Positions 47,401-54,979 of a stretch of DNA of 64,000 nucleotides are shown here, piece after piece (the stretch's first letter is position 1; each line of letters begins with the position of its first letter). A program made the position numbers and the translations under genes. The DNA is from Ruminococcus sp. GTDB taxonomy: Bacteria > Bacillota > Clostridia > Oscillospirales > Ruminococcaceae. The notes beneath the pieces were generated by a model that was not told the DNA's origin, searched no databases, and saw only the letters and a list, made by a program, of their open reading frames with translations. The stretch is from positions 1 to 64,000 of the forward strand of contig SVNW01000003.1 in the NCBI GenBank assembly GCA_015066745.1. The letters are read 5' to 3'.

Positions 47401-47677
47401 CGATATAGAAACTCTTGTCAGAGGACGCTCCGTCTGCATTTGTAAGACGATTGCTGACGAACATACTTCTTGAACTGTCGGCGTTTACTCCAAAAACAGA
47501 TTCGACAGAAGTGGCGTCGCCAAGGTGCGTCCAGCCGTCATAGTCTATTTCGAAATCATTATCGACCAGAAGTGCCTGAGACTTTTGTATATTCTGTCCG
47601 GGCATATACGCTAACATACCTAGTGAAAATGTCAGCGCAGTAAGAATTGAACAAACTTTTTTTAAATTCATGTTCAT
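44429..47677 (-). CDS. Cellulosomal CBM22-GH10 xylanase with internal dockerin and C-terminal CE1 esterase
   Basis: A 1082-residue secreted bifunctional xylan-degrading enzyme. Order: signal peptide (1-35); CBM22-like module (about 36-180); GH10 xylanase (about 186-540) with RGHTLVWHSQ, the acid/base Glu in YDVCNECVSDD near 336 and the nucleophile Glu in QITELDVS near 460; a second CBM (about 562-710); a dockerin (about 724-785, DINSDGKINISDL and DVNADGSVNIHDV); an Asn-rich linker; and a CE1-type esterase (about 809-1082) with the nucleophile Ser in GFSMGGRES near 966 and the catalytic His in GGHGDST. It would cut xylan backbones and remove feruloyl or acetyl side groups while docked on a scaffoldin. 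The dockerin is internal rather than terminal. Two close ATGs (47677, 47671) are possible starts; GGAAAGGA lies upstream. Confidence 0.93.
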   Translation of the reverse strand: MNMNLKKVCSILTALTFSLGMLAYMPGQNIQKSQALLVDNDFEIDYDGWTHLGDATSVESVFGVNADSSRSMFVSNRLTNADGASSDKSFYIEPGKSYEYNVDVYHEENDNEYFKLDVTYLLDDMKTYETVTIAKKEVGSSEWTTLNAKFTAPKGSSCFVFKITTDSTADFFFDNFKITGDKFIPNTAYAASAGLKDIYANYFRVGSVLNGGTVKQSPITSLILREYNSITMENEMKPDATMNKSKSSGTNIGVSLGNAASILDFCAQNNIGVRGHTLVWHSQTPEWVFKENFDQYGNWVSESVMDQRMESYIKNMFAEIKKQYPTLNLYAYDVCNECVSDDSNRTKNHGGAREPGYGNGKSPWVQVYGSNKFVEKAFTYARKYAPENCALFYNDYNEYWDHKRDAIASMCESLYKKGVLDGIGMQSHINANMDGFSGVSAYTTALKKFASIGCQVQITELDVSTESGKYASSQADKYKAIFKAAVDVNKAGMPGKVTAVCVWGPNDSNTWIKTENAPLLHNTQNQPKDAYYAVAGLIPESEWGDGNNPAGTETKPIEPDANGYYFHDDFESSTDDWNPRGAISAELSSSMSYSGSKSICVSNRESSWNGIQKSLSTAVFKPGNEYCFSANVAYNTGSSSEEFLMTFQYEDASGETQYVHLDTQSTIKGEFVQLYNKNYKIPSDASNLALVIETPESLVDFYVDDIIGAVAGTSIDGPKPITVTPGDINSDGKINISDLCLMKSGITNGFTNSAASSAADVNADGSVNIHDVISLCEYLAGISDDLKKKDDNVTNNNNQENVPSVTPSEYMKNFSSKVTENAKSGVTMAQNGVDYGSLKKYTYYSTTRERTTNVNVLLPAGYDSSKKYPVLYAMHGYWENEDSLMKMGAVQNMLGNLIASNEAEEMIVVFPYIYTSKTQESCSGMDLQNSLNYDNFINDLFTDLMPYIEKTFSVKTGRENTAITGFSMGGRESLFIGLTRSDVFGYIGSACPAPGLTPGDPSSHPGQIQENEVKPAYDTPYLILLSAGGNDTVVYNFPESYHNMMTKNGAEHIYHFVNSGGHGDSTVQPHFYNLLRGLFKAS

Positions 47678-47803
47678 AATACATAAAATCCTTTCCCAAT
47701 ATTAGTTTACATTGTGGTATGTATCTATATTATGACACGAAAATTTCATAAATATAACCCATATTCTGAATTTAAAGTGGATAAAATGAATTTTTTTTGT
47801 TTT

Positions 47804-48847
47804 TTATAAAGTATCTATTGTTGTACCGGGGTAATAGTGCATAAGAATTTCTTTATATGTTTTACCCGACTGAGCCATAGCATTTGCACCGTACTGGCTC
47901 ATTCCGACACCATGTCCGTAACCTCTGGTGGTTATTTTGAATCCGTAGTCAGAAGAGTATGATATGTCAAAGTTTGCTGAACGTAAAGAAAGTATGGTAC
48001 GAAGCTGTGTTCCGTTTATGGTTTTATTTCCGGCCTTCATACTCATAACAGTGCCTGATTTGCTTTTTTCATTTATTTTAAACCACTGATCACAATCTTT
48101 TTCAAATGATATATCACTGTATTCGGAAGTCAGTCTGGCTGATATCTCTTCCGCAGTAAAGACATATTCTTCAGTATATTTCGGAGCTGAGGTGTCAGTT
48201 GGACTTTCTGCAGGTATAAGATATTCAACAGGATTTCCCCATATATTTTCAGCGCTTTCAGTGATGCCCGATGACATTGAGTGAAAAGCTGCAATGATCG
48301 GGGTATCGTTGTATGTTAGTATTTCATTGATTACCTCATCAACGGCTTCCGACACTTTAGTGTAGTATTCATCGTATTTGTCGCCGTAATATTTTTTTAT
48401 CTCGTCACTGTTGAAGTACGCCTGATATTTTGAACTGTCATTTGAAAAATCAGCTCCCAGAAGTTCCGGATCAGGTGCATTGCGTTCGGCGACAGACTGG
48501 CGTACAGCATATGTGTGTGCAGCTATTGCCTGTGCTTTGAGGGCTTCTTTATGAAAAGAGGCAGGCATTTCAGCACAGACTGCGCCTATTATATAGTCAC
48601 GTACACTTATGTTATAAACTTGTCCGTCATTGATATCAAGAACTGAAAAGTATTCACGATCTGTAGAGGGTGATTTTGTTTTAAAAATATCAGCGGGTTG
48701 TTTTGATACTACAGAAACAACTTCAGAAGAAGAATCTGTTTTTTTTAAGGAATGATCCGGTGATGATTTGTCAATTGCAAGTGAGAGGGCTGGAACTGTC
48801 ATAAGCAGTGCCGAAAAACAGGAAATGATACTTAACATATTTTTCAT
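47804..48847 (-). CDS. spoIID: SpoIID/LytB-domain protein
   Basis: A 347-residue protein with an N-terminal signal/anchor and a SpoIID domain. The motif ISVRDYIIGAVCAEMPASFHKEALKAQAIAAHTYA (quoted in two parts: IIGAVCAEMPASFHKEALK and AQAIAAHTYAVRQ) carries the Glu that is catalytic in SpoIID lytic transglycosylases; the C-terminus has GYGHGVGMSQYGANAMA. SpoIID trims peptidoglycan during forespore engulfment in endospore formers. A stand-alone copy does not by itself prove sporulation, since LytB-type homologues also act in vegetative cells. It is encoded upstream of, and in the same direction as, the xylanase gene, with 126 bp between them. Confidence 0.85.
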   Translation of the reverse strand: MKNMLSIISCFSALLMTVPALSLAIDKSSPDHSLKKTDSSSEVVSVVSKQPADIFKTKSPSTDREYFSVLDINDGQVYNISVRDYIIGAVCAEMPASFHKEALKAQAIAAHTYAVRQSVAERNAPDPELLGADFSNDSSKYQAYFNSDEIKKYYGDKYDEYYTKVSEAVDEVINEILTYNDTPIIAAFHSMSSGITESAENIWGNPVEYLIPAESPTDTSAPKYTEEYVFTAEEISARLTSEYSDISFEKDCDQWFKINEKSKSGTVMSMKAGNKTINGTQLRTILSLRSANFDISYSSDYGFKITTRGYGHGVGMSQYGANAMAQSGKTYKEILMHYYPGTTIDTL

Positions 48848-48939
48848 GGTGTTCTCCTTTGGTTTTGTAGGTATAGGCCAAAAAAGGCAGGTTCATATTA
48901 GCTCAAAATATGAAATACATATAGGTTTTACCGTACATA

Positions 48940-48969
48940 TTGACATGTGAGTCAATAATAGTGTATTAT
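48940..48969 (+). promoter_or_regulatory. Probable promoter of citrate synthase
   Basis: TTGACA (48940-48945), 18 bp, TATTAT (48964-48969), 40 bp before the ATG. Confidence 0.6.
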
Positions 48970-49009
48970 TATATATAGTTATAGTTTAATCGAAAGGATA
49001 TGTTGTAAA

Positions 49010-50362
49010 ATGGATAATGTACAGTTTGCTCCTATAGAGAATTTATGCAATAAATTGAAAGATTATTCTTCAATAGAACCAAATTTATATGATAAATTTC
49101 ATGTAAAGAGAGGTCTGAGAAAGTCAGACGGAACAGGTGTAATGGCGGGTATTACCAAGATTTGCAATGTTCACGGATATATAATCAATGAAAATGAAGT
49201 TGAACCGATACCGGGCGAACTCATTTACAGAGGATACAACATAAAGGATCTTGTTGAAAATGCAGATAAGGAAGACAGATACGGCTTTGAAGAAGTTGCG
49301 TATTTACTTCTTTTCGGAGATCTTCCTACAAAAAGCGAACTTAATGAATTCAATCAGGCAATAATAGGTGCGCGTGAACTTCCGGGAAATTTCGCTGAAG
49401 ATATGATACTCAAAGCACCTTCCATAAATATTATGAATAAAATGGCTCGTTGTGTACTTGCTCTTTATTCATATGATGATACAGGCGAAGATACATCACT
49501 TGCATCAGAAATGCGTAAAGCAGTAAGCCTTCTTGCAAAGCTTCCTGTAATAATGACACATGCATATCAGGTGCAACAGCGTCATTATTACAACAAAAGT
49601 ATGATAATTCACCCGCTCAGAGCAAATGAAAGTACAGCGGAAAATATACTTTCCATGCTCAGAATAGACAGACAGTATACACCTCAGGAAGCACATCTTC
49701 TTGACACGCTTCTTATGCTTCACGCTGAACACGGTGGCGGTAACAACTCTACTTTTACATGTCGTGTGCTTACATCTTCCGGTACAGATGCATATTCTGC
49801 ATATTCAGCAGCTATAGGCTCACTTAAAGGACCGAGACATGGCGGTGCAAACAAGAAAGTAACCCAGATGATAGAAGATTTTAAAGCAAATATTAAAAAC
49901 TGGGATAATGAAGGTCAGGTAGCCGATTATGTAAGAAAGACTATCAGAAAAGAAACAAATGACCATACAGGTCTTGTTTACGGAATGGGTCACGCTGTAT
50001 ATACACTTTCAGACCCAAGAGCTGTAATACTCAAAAAGAAGGCTTTTGAACTTGCAAAGGGTACTGAATTTGAAGCAGAGTTTAAGCTTCTTGAAAATAT
50101 AGAACGTACAACACCTGAGATTTTCAAAGAACTCAAGGGTGACGGAAAAGTTATATGCGCAAATGTAGATATGTATTCCGGACTCGTATATAAGATGCTC
50201 GGTATACCTGAAGATCTTTACACACCGCTTTTTGCCGTTTCAAGAATTGCAGGCTGGGCTGCACACCGTATGGAAGAAATACTTACAGGCGGAAGAATAA
50301 TAAGACCTGCATATAAGGCAGTAGCAAAGAAAAGAGAATATTTTGATATAGAAAACCGATAA
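49010..50362 (+). CDS. gltA: Citrate synthase
   Basis: A 450-residue enzyme condensing acetyl-CoA and oxaloacetate. Recognisable parts are GELIYRGYNIKDL, YLLLFGDLPT, the catalytic His regions LLMLHAEHGGGNNSTFTCR and GPRHGGANKKV, and MGHAVYTLSDPRA with the third catalytic His. It has an N-terminal extension and belongs to the divergent citrate synthases of anaerobic Firmicutes, where the enzyme mainly supplies 2-oxoglutarate for glutamate synthesis. It is flanked by its own promoter and terminator; no aconitase or isocitrate dehydrogenase gene is adjacent. ATG follows AAAGGAT at a longish distance. Confidence 0.92.
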   Translation: MDNVQFAPIENLCNKLKDYSSIEPNLYDKFHVKRGLRKSDGTGVMAGITKICNVHGYIINENEVEPIPGELIYRGYNIKDLVENADKEDRYGFEEVAYLLLFGDLPTKSELNEFNQAIIGARELPGNFAEDMILKAPSINIMNKMARCVLALYSYDDTGEDTSLASEMRKAVSLLAKLPVIMTHAYQVQQRHYYNKSMIIHPLRANESTAENILSMLRIDRQYTPQEAHLLDTLLMLHAEHGGGNNSTFTCRVLTSSGTDAYSAYSAAIGSLKGPRHGGANKKVTQMIEDFKANIKNWDNEGQVADYVRKTIRKETNDHTGLVYGMGHAVYTLSDPRAVILKKKAFELAKGTEFEAEFKLLENIERTTPEIFKELKGDGKVICANVDMYSGLVYKMLGIPEDLYTPLFAVSRIAGWAAHRMEEILTGGRIIRPAYKAVAKKREYFDIENR

Positions 50363-50369
50363 AAAACAA

Positions 50370-50407
50370 AAAGTACATGACAAACGATTATGATTGTCAT
50401 GTACTTT
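50370..50407 (+). terminator. Terminator of citrate synthase
   Basis: Fourteen-base perfect inverted repeat AAAGTACATGACAA / TTGTCATGTACTTT; preceding A-runs allow it also to serve the converging gene. Confidence 0.85.
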
Positions 50408-50425
50408 ATTGATTTTTTTATCTTA

Positions 50426-51706
50426 TTATTTAAGACCGCAGCATTTTTTATACTTCTTACCGCTTCCACAAGGACATTCGCTGTTAGGAGCGATTTTGTT
50501 AGAAGTTATATGTTTTGATTTTTTAGAGAGTGCAGTATAAACCGGTGTAACAGGGTTGGACGGCTTTTGCGGAGTGCATACAGCCTTTTTGAAAAGTTCA
50601 AAATCAGCTTTGTTAAGATGCTGTTCAAATGTTTTGATAAGTTCCTTTGAAGGATTACGTACATCAGAGTAAATAGACTGTCTTGCAAATATTCTGAGTT
50701 CGTCTTCATTTTTAGCGTTCATTATTCCTTCTAAAAATTCACTTACAAATGTCCACAGACAGTGGTATTTATTTTTGAAATCATTTGCAAGTGCATTTAT
50801 CGGAGTTTTTCTTGCACTTTCAACAATATCCATTTTTGCACTGAAGATAAGGTACTTCATGAGATTTTCATCATATTCGCTTGTTTTGAAGTACGCATTT
50901 ACAGCACGCATTGCATATACTGCGATGTTATTTACATCAGCATTATAAACGATCACTGACATTTCAAACTGTGCGCATGCTTTGCGGAAGTTATTATCAT
51001 TTTTCAGTGTTGAACAAAGCTTGTACATTATAGCTATAAGTTCATTGAAGAGTGTAAGTGCGGAAAAACCGTTAGGAGTATCAGACATAAAGCTGATAAC
51101 GTCTGCACAGAATGAAGGAGTTATGATATCAGGGTACTTTTCTGCGATAACATTGAGATAGTCAGCAGTAATTTTGGTATCTTCGCCATTTACTCTTGAA
51201 TCGTCAGCGCAGACAAAGATCATAGCGGTACACATAGCGAGAAGCTGAGTGTCGAGGTTCTTTTGTCTGAAGTCTGACATAAGATTTTCAAGTCTTTCAG
51301 TGAGTATCTTATGTTCCTTGTTTTCAAGAAAATAATCGCTTAGATCCTGAATTATTTCAGGATAAACAGCGTCGCTTTCAAGACATTCGTTAAACTTTGC
51401 AACAGCTTTTTTGTTCCATTTTCTTTCAAAATATGAATTTGCAAGCTGATGATGATATTCTATGTCATCAGGATTTTTTTCAAGTGCATTTTCAAGTATT
51501 TTTATGGATTTTCCTGCGTTTCCGGAGTTTCTGTAGGCAGAAGCAAGTTTAAGTATAACTTTTCTGGAATCCGGTGCCTCTGAATATGCTTTTTCGAGAA
51601 TGGCTACAGAGTCTATGTATTTTCCGGTACTGGTAAGTTTATCGCTCTCATCGCACATTTTTACTATATCTGATGATATATTTTCCGGTTGTGTATATCT
51701 GATCAT
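50426..51706 (-). CDS. TPR-like protein with C-terminal SEC-C zinc motif
   Basis: A 426-residue cytosolic protein. The first 130 residues look like tetratricopeptide repeats (SVAILEKAYSEAPDSRKVILKL is one helical pair, here as SVAILEKAYSEAPD; KSIKILENALEKNPDDIEYH another). The middle is helical without recognisable motifs. The C-terminus NSECPCGSGKKYKKCCG is the SEC-C zinc-binding motif known from SecA. Proteins of this build are common in Firmicutes and their job is unknown; protein-protein contact through the TPR part is likely. Confidence 0.8.
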   Translation of the reverse strand: MIRYTQPENISSDIVKMCDESDKLTSTGKYIDSVAILEKAYSEAPDSRKVILKLASAYRNSGNAGKSIKILENALEKNPDDIEYHHQLANSYFERKWNKKAVAKFNECLESDAVYPEIIQDLSDYFLENKEHKILTERLENLMSDFRQKNLDTQLLAMCTAMIFVCADDSRVNGEDTKITADYLNVIAEKYPDIITPSFCADVISFMSDTPNGFSALTLFNELIAIMYKLCSTLKNDNNFRKACAQFEMSVIVYNADVNNIAVYAMRAVNAYFKTSEYDENLMKYLIFSAKMDIVESARKTPINALANDFKNKYHCLWTFVSEFLEGIMNAKNEDELRIFARQSIYSDVRNPSKELIKTFEQHLNKADFELFKKAVCTPQKPSNPVTPVYTALSKKSKHITSNKIAPNSECPCGSGKKYKKCCGLK

Positions 51707-51876
51707 TTTAGTTATCCTTTCGCTTATTGTTGTAAATCGGAAAATTTAAATAATAAAATTATATTGATTTACATGCGTACACAGGCAGAATAGTACGCAT
51801 AGGGTCAAAAAAGTCCTATGAATATTATATAACATAAAAAATATTATGTCAATCAGTTTTGATGGAGGAATAAGTA

Positions 51877-52704
51877 ATGAAAAAAACATTGTATATATCG
51901 GACCTTGACGGAACACTTCTTGACAGTAATGCGGAAGTATCAGAGTATACAGTCGGGAGATTAAATGAGTTTATAGGAAAAGGCGGTTATTTTAGCATAG
52001 CAACAGCAAGAACAGCGGCTACTGCAATGATAATAACAAAAGATATAAACATAAATGTACCTGTCGTTCTGATGAATGGCGTGTGTGTATTTGATACGGT
52101 GAAAAACGAATATGTAAAAAAAGAAGAGATAAGTGATGATATATTTTTAAATCTTGTAGATGTGCTCAGCAGATTTAAGCTGTCAGGATTTATGTTTACA
52201 TTAAACGGAAATGAACTTGATACTTACTATGAAAATACAGATTCGCCTAATGCACGAAAATTTGTAGAGGAACGTGAAAGAAAATTCGGAAAGGTTTTCA
52301 AAAAAACAAGCTCCTTCTATGAATGCCGTGAAAAAAATGTGATCTATTATTCCGTTACAGATAAGTTTGATGTGCTTTCGCCAGTTTATGATGCTTTAAA
52401 GCAGGTAGAAGGTCTGCACCTTGATTTTTATCGTGATGTGTATGCAACTGATTACTGGTATCTCGAAATAAGTTCATGTAAAGCGTCAAAGTATAATGCG
52501 GTTATGTTTATCCGTGAAAAATACGGTTTTGATGAGGTAGTAGGTTTCGGTGACAATCTGAATGATATCCCTCTTTTTAATGCATGCGACAGGGCGTATG
52601 CTGTAGCAAATGCCAAGGAAGAAGTGAAAGAGGCGTCAGACGGGATTATTCTTTCAAATCTTGAAGACGGTGTAGCTAAAAAAATATGCAGTGAGTGTTT
52701 TTGA
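51877..52704 (+). CDS. Cof-type HAD-superfamily hydrolase
   Basis: A 275-residue phosphatase of HAD subfamily IIB. Motif I is SDLDGTLLDSNAE with both catalytic Asp, motif II the Thr in SIATART, motif III Lys in SSCKASKYNAV, motif IV GFGDNLNDIPLF. These enzymes dephosphorylate sugar phosphates or cofactors; the substrate cannot be predicted. The ATG lies behind GATGGAGG. It converges with pnuC with only 9 bp between the two stops. Confidence 0.88.
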   Translation: MKKTLYISDLDGTLLDSNAEVSEYTVGRLNEFIGKGGYFSIATARTAATAMIITKDININVPVVLMNGVCVFDTVKNEYVKKEEISDDIFLNLVDVLSRFKLSGFMFTLNGNELDTYYENTDSPNARKFVEERERKFGKVFKKTSSFYECREKNVIYYSVTDKFDVLSPVYDALKQVEGLHLDFYRDVYATDYWYLEISSCKASKYNAVMFIREKYGFDEVVGFGDNLNDIPLFNACDRAYAVANAKEEVKEASDGIILSNLEDGVAKKICSECF

Positions 52705-52713
52705 AAAAAGGGT

Positions 52714-53427
52714 CTATGAAACTTGTTTTATACACTCAGTTGCCTGCCTTTTCTGCATTCTGAGCCAGTTGATAAAACCGTATATATCATTTACAAGAAA
52801 GACAATAAAACAAACAATGACCGATATATATGATTTATCCTCATATGCCGCAAGCGACCACAGTATTATGAGTATAATGTCATTTGACGCATAGGCAAGA
52901 GCAAAATACGGATTTCTTTTGTATGTAAGAAACATCGCTATAAAGCTTGTGGTAACAGATATTGTACTTGGGATTATATTTGCAGTATTAAAGGCATTTA
53001 ATATGAAGTAAAAGGCGACAGTTACTGTCAAGGCGAGAATTAGCATAAAAGAAATTTCTTTTTTATTTACAGATTTGATTTTTACTTCGGAATGATTGTT
53101 GCCATAAGGGTTTTTTAGCCATGATATCAAAGCTATCAGAGCCATTGGCGCAGTCATTCCGAGATAAGTTATCATTTCGCCGTAGTATCGAAACGACAGT
53201 GATATCATACCGTAAATGATACTGAAAATTATCATAAGTATCTGACCTGCAGGATTTCCTTTGGCGTTGAAGATAAGTGAAGTAACGCCGATAAGTGACG
53301 CTGTAAGTGTCAGATAGTTCTCTTTGTCAAATATGCAAAATGATGTGATAATGAAAAATACTGACAAACACCAGAGCGTTATTTCAGTTTTAGAAAAATA
53401 GTTCCCGATTCTTTTTGAAACAGACAT
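52714..53427 (-). CDS. pnuC: PnuC-family nicotinamide riboside (or related vitamin) transporter
   Basis: A 237-residue membrane protein with about seven hydrophobic helices. ATG 53427 follows TTGGAGG at good distance; the upstream in-frame extension begins inside the inverted-repeat element and is not expected to be translated. Family features are GNPAGQILMIIFSIIYG, FRYYGEMITYLGMT, the conserved Trp-Asn-type region and the terminal NDIYGFINWLRMQK. PnuC proteins let nicotinamide riboside equilibrate across the membrane for NAD salvage; PnuT-like thiamine transport is an alternative. No NiaR or NAD-riboswitch signature was recognised upstream. Confidence 0.85.
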   Translation of the reverse strand: MSVSKRIGNYFSKTEITLWCLSVFFIITSFCIFDKENYLTLTASLIGVTSLIFNAKGNPAGQILMIIFSIIYGMISLSFRYYGEMITYLGMTAPMALIALISWLKNPYGNNHSEVKIKSVNKKEISFMLILALTVTVAFYFILNAFNTANIIPSTISVTTSFIAMFLTYKRNPYFALAYASNDIILIILWSLAAYEDKSYISVIVCFIVFLVNDIYGFINWLRMQKRQATECIKQVS

Positions 53428-53448
53428 AAAAATAACCTCCAAAAAAAT

Positions 53449-53583
53449 AAGCACTCGAATATACATCTTCTAAGGAAACGCTGATTTACTCATAAATCAG
53501 CGTGGGGGGACGGGGCGAAGCCCCGTAACTCTCCCGTTTAATCAGTGTTTCCTTACGACCTGACGATGTATAAACGAATGCTT
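53449..53583. repeat. MITE-like nested inverted-repeat element between tRNA-Arg and pnuC
   Basis: The 85-bp core (53471-53555) has near-perfect 16-bp terminal inverted repeats, TAAGGAAACGCTGATT and AATCAGTGTTTCCTTA, with two inner hairpins (CGCTGATTTA/TAAATCAGCG, and GGGGC-GAA-GCCCC within a GC-rich patch). Outside it, AGCACTCG-AATATACATC and GATGTAT-AAACGAATGCT extend the symmetry imperfectly. No coding frame is present. The GC-rich middle is unlike the AT-rich surroundings. Confidence 0.7.
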
Positions 53584-53616
53584 TTTGCATTCCTACCCGG
53601 TGGCAGTTTTGTTATG

Positions 53617-53692
53617 GCGTCCCGAAGAGGACTCGAACCTCCGATCTACCGCTTAGGAGGCGGTTGCGTTATCCACTACGCTACCGGGACGC
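53617..53692 (-). tRNA. tRNA-Arg (anticodon CCT)
   Basis: A 76-nt tRNA: acceptor stem GCGTCCC / GGGACGC, D-arm region GTAGCGTAGTGGATAAC, anticodon stem-loop ACCGC-CTCCTAA-GCGGT with CCT at 34-36, T-arm GGAGGTTCGAGTCCTC. It reads AGG codons. CCA is not encoded. Confidence 0.95.
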
Positions 53693-53728
53693 ATTTTGCA
53701 ACACTATAAATAGCGATTTGCAAAATTA

Positions 53729-53757
53729 ATTATATCATATGTTATTAAAAAATACAA
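53729..53757 (-). promoter_or_regulatory. Promoter of tRNA-Arg
   Basis: Minus strand TTGTAT (53757-53752), 17 bp, TATAAT (53734-53729), about 37 bp before the mature tRNA 5' end. No other promoter was found before pnuC, so both may share this transcript. Confidence 0.6.
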
Positions 53758-53783
53758 TAGTAAATTAAAAAATATTTCATTGT

Positions 53784-54737
53784 TTAATCCATATTTTGTA
53801 AAGTCAATGCAATGGCTTCTTCGGATATACCGGCTTTGCGCATAGATTCGATCATGCTCTGTTGTGTTTTTTTCTTAGTTTCGATTATGGCTTTTTCTTC
53901 AGCTTTTTTAGCCTCAAGTATGGCGTTTTTGGCTTTTTCTTCAGCTTCTTTTATGCCTTCCATGCGAGCATCTTCTATAAGTTCTTTAATAGCCTGACAC
54001 ATATTGACTCCTCCTTGTGAATTAGCCGGGATTTTAAATGATGTGAATGTTCTGAGAAATTCTAATGCAGATTTATCAAGGGTATTGAATCTGTCTTCGT
54101 TATTACGAATCATATCCATAAATTTTGTTTTGTCTTTTGAATATTTAACACACAAAAATATTTCACGAAGATTGCTGTTGAACATATTGATTTCATTGTC
54201 GGACATTTTATGCGGGTCGATAAGATGTAAGTGATAGTTTGGAAGATATTTGAAAAATTCTTTGTCTTTACAATCAATAAGTTCGTGAAGTGACAGTGGT
54301 TCGTTCCATGGTTCCTGACCAAAATTTATGACAATGGTTATGACCGGAATAAGTTTTTCATCTTTAGGAAGATCGGTAAAGAAATCGCTACCTTTAGATT
54401 TTTCTTTAACCTGCATGATATAGGAAAGCGAATCATACAGCATATTTCTTACAGGCATAGCACGATTTACATAGCTTTGATTTTCAAAACCGGTCATAAA
54501 AACTATTCTATCGGTTTTACCTGATTTTTCAATTTTTTTAACAACATCTCTGTATCTTTCTTTACCAATAGGTTTTTTTGAATCAACAGAAATCATAATA
54601 GCTTGAGCGCTGTCAGCTTCATAAAGATTTTCGGGAAGAATTACTTTCTTACCGTTATACAAATAGAAGTTTACTGCATCAGCAAAAAAAGTGTTGTTTT
54701 TCATGAGTTCTTTTGCAGCAATATCAATAGTTCCCAT
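53784..54737 (-). CDS. Rpn-like PD-(D/E)XK nuclease / putative transposase family protein
   Basis: A 317-residue protein of the Rpn (recombination-promoting nuclease) / PDDEXK transposase-like family. Seen features are NNTFFADAVNFYLYNGK near the N-terminus, RYRDVVKK with the likely catalytic Asp, FMTGFENQSYVNRAMPVR, where Glu-Asn-Gln replaces the usual ExK, and LYDSLSYIMQV. The C-terminal 75 residues are a charged helix (EGIKEAEEKAKNAILEAKK) ending in a short globular motif (RKAGISEEAIALTL), typical for the family. Known Rpn proteins cut DNA and stimulate RecA-independent recombination. It has its own promoter and no terminal repeats, so it is not an insertion sequence as such. Confidence 0.8.
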   Translation of the reverse strand: MGTIDIAAKELMKNNTFFADAVNFYLYNGKKVILPENLYEADSAQAIMISVDSKKPIGKERYRDVVKKIEKSGKTDRIVFMTGFENQSYVNRAMPVRNMLYDSLSYIMQVKEKSKGSDFFTDLPKDEKLIPVITIVINFGQEPWNEPLSLHELIDCKDKEFFKYLPNYHLHLIDPHKMSDNEINMFNSNLREIFLCVKYSKDKTKFMDMIRNNEDRFNTLDKSALEFLRTFTSFKIPANSQGGVNMCQAIKELIEDARMEGIKEAEEKAKNAILEAKKAEEKAIIETKKKTQQSMIESMRKAGISEEAIALTLQNMD

Positions 54738-54754
54738 TAATGTTCTCCTCTCTT

Positions 54755-54783
54755 ATTATAACATTGTTTCTAAGACTTAGCAA
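54755..54783 (-). promoter_or_regulatory. Promoter of the Rpn-like gene
   Basis: Minus strand TTGCTA (54783-54778), 17 bp with a TGT extension, TATAAT (54760-54755); GAGAGGAG lies just before the ATG. Confidence 0.65.
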
Positions 54784-54903
54784 CCGAGAATATTTTACCA
54801 TATAATATAGAGCACGTAAATGCTTTTGCCCTAAAACGCAGAAAAATGCCCTGAAATGTATGTAATTTCATAAAAATGGATTGCGAGTAAACCAAAAAAG
54901 TTA

Positions 54904-54932
54904 TTGTTTGTATCATAAAAATATGCTATAAT
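54904..54932 (+). promoter_or_regulatory. Promoter of the methyltransferase-rsmI operon
   Basis: TTGTTT (54904-54909), 17 bp, TATAAT (54927-54932) with extended TGC at 54924-54926. Transcription from about 54939 makes the frame's earliest starts at 54941/54944 leaderless and favours ATG 54980. Confidence 0.65.
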
Positions 54933-54979
54933 TATCTGGTGTGATGACAAATAAAAATAAACAGAAAGGAAAATGGAAG

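Noticed and set aside
47804..48847. Proof that the organism sporulates
   Set aside because: A single SpoIID/LytB-domain protein also occurs in non-sporulating bacteria, and no other sporulation gene is in the window.
53449..53583. NAD-sensing riboswitch in front of pnuC
   Set aside because: The dominant feature is a symmetric inverted repeat with terminal repeats; I could not see the conserved bases of known NAD riboswitches. A covariance search would be decisive.
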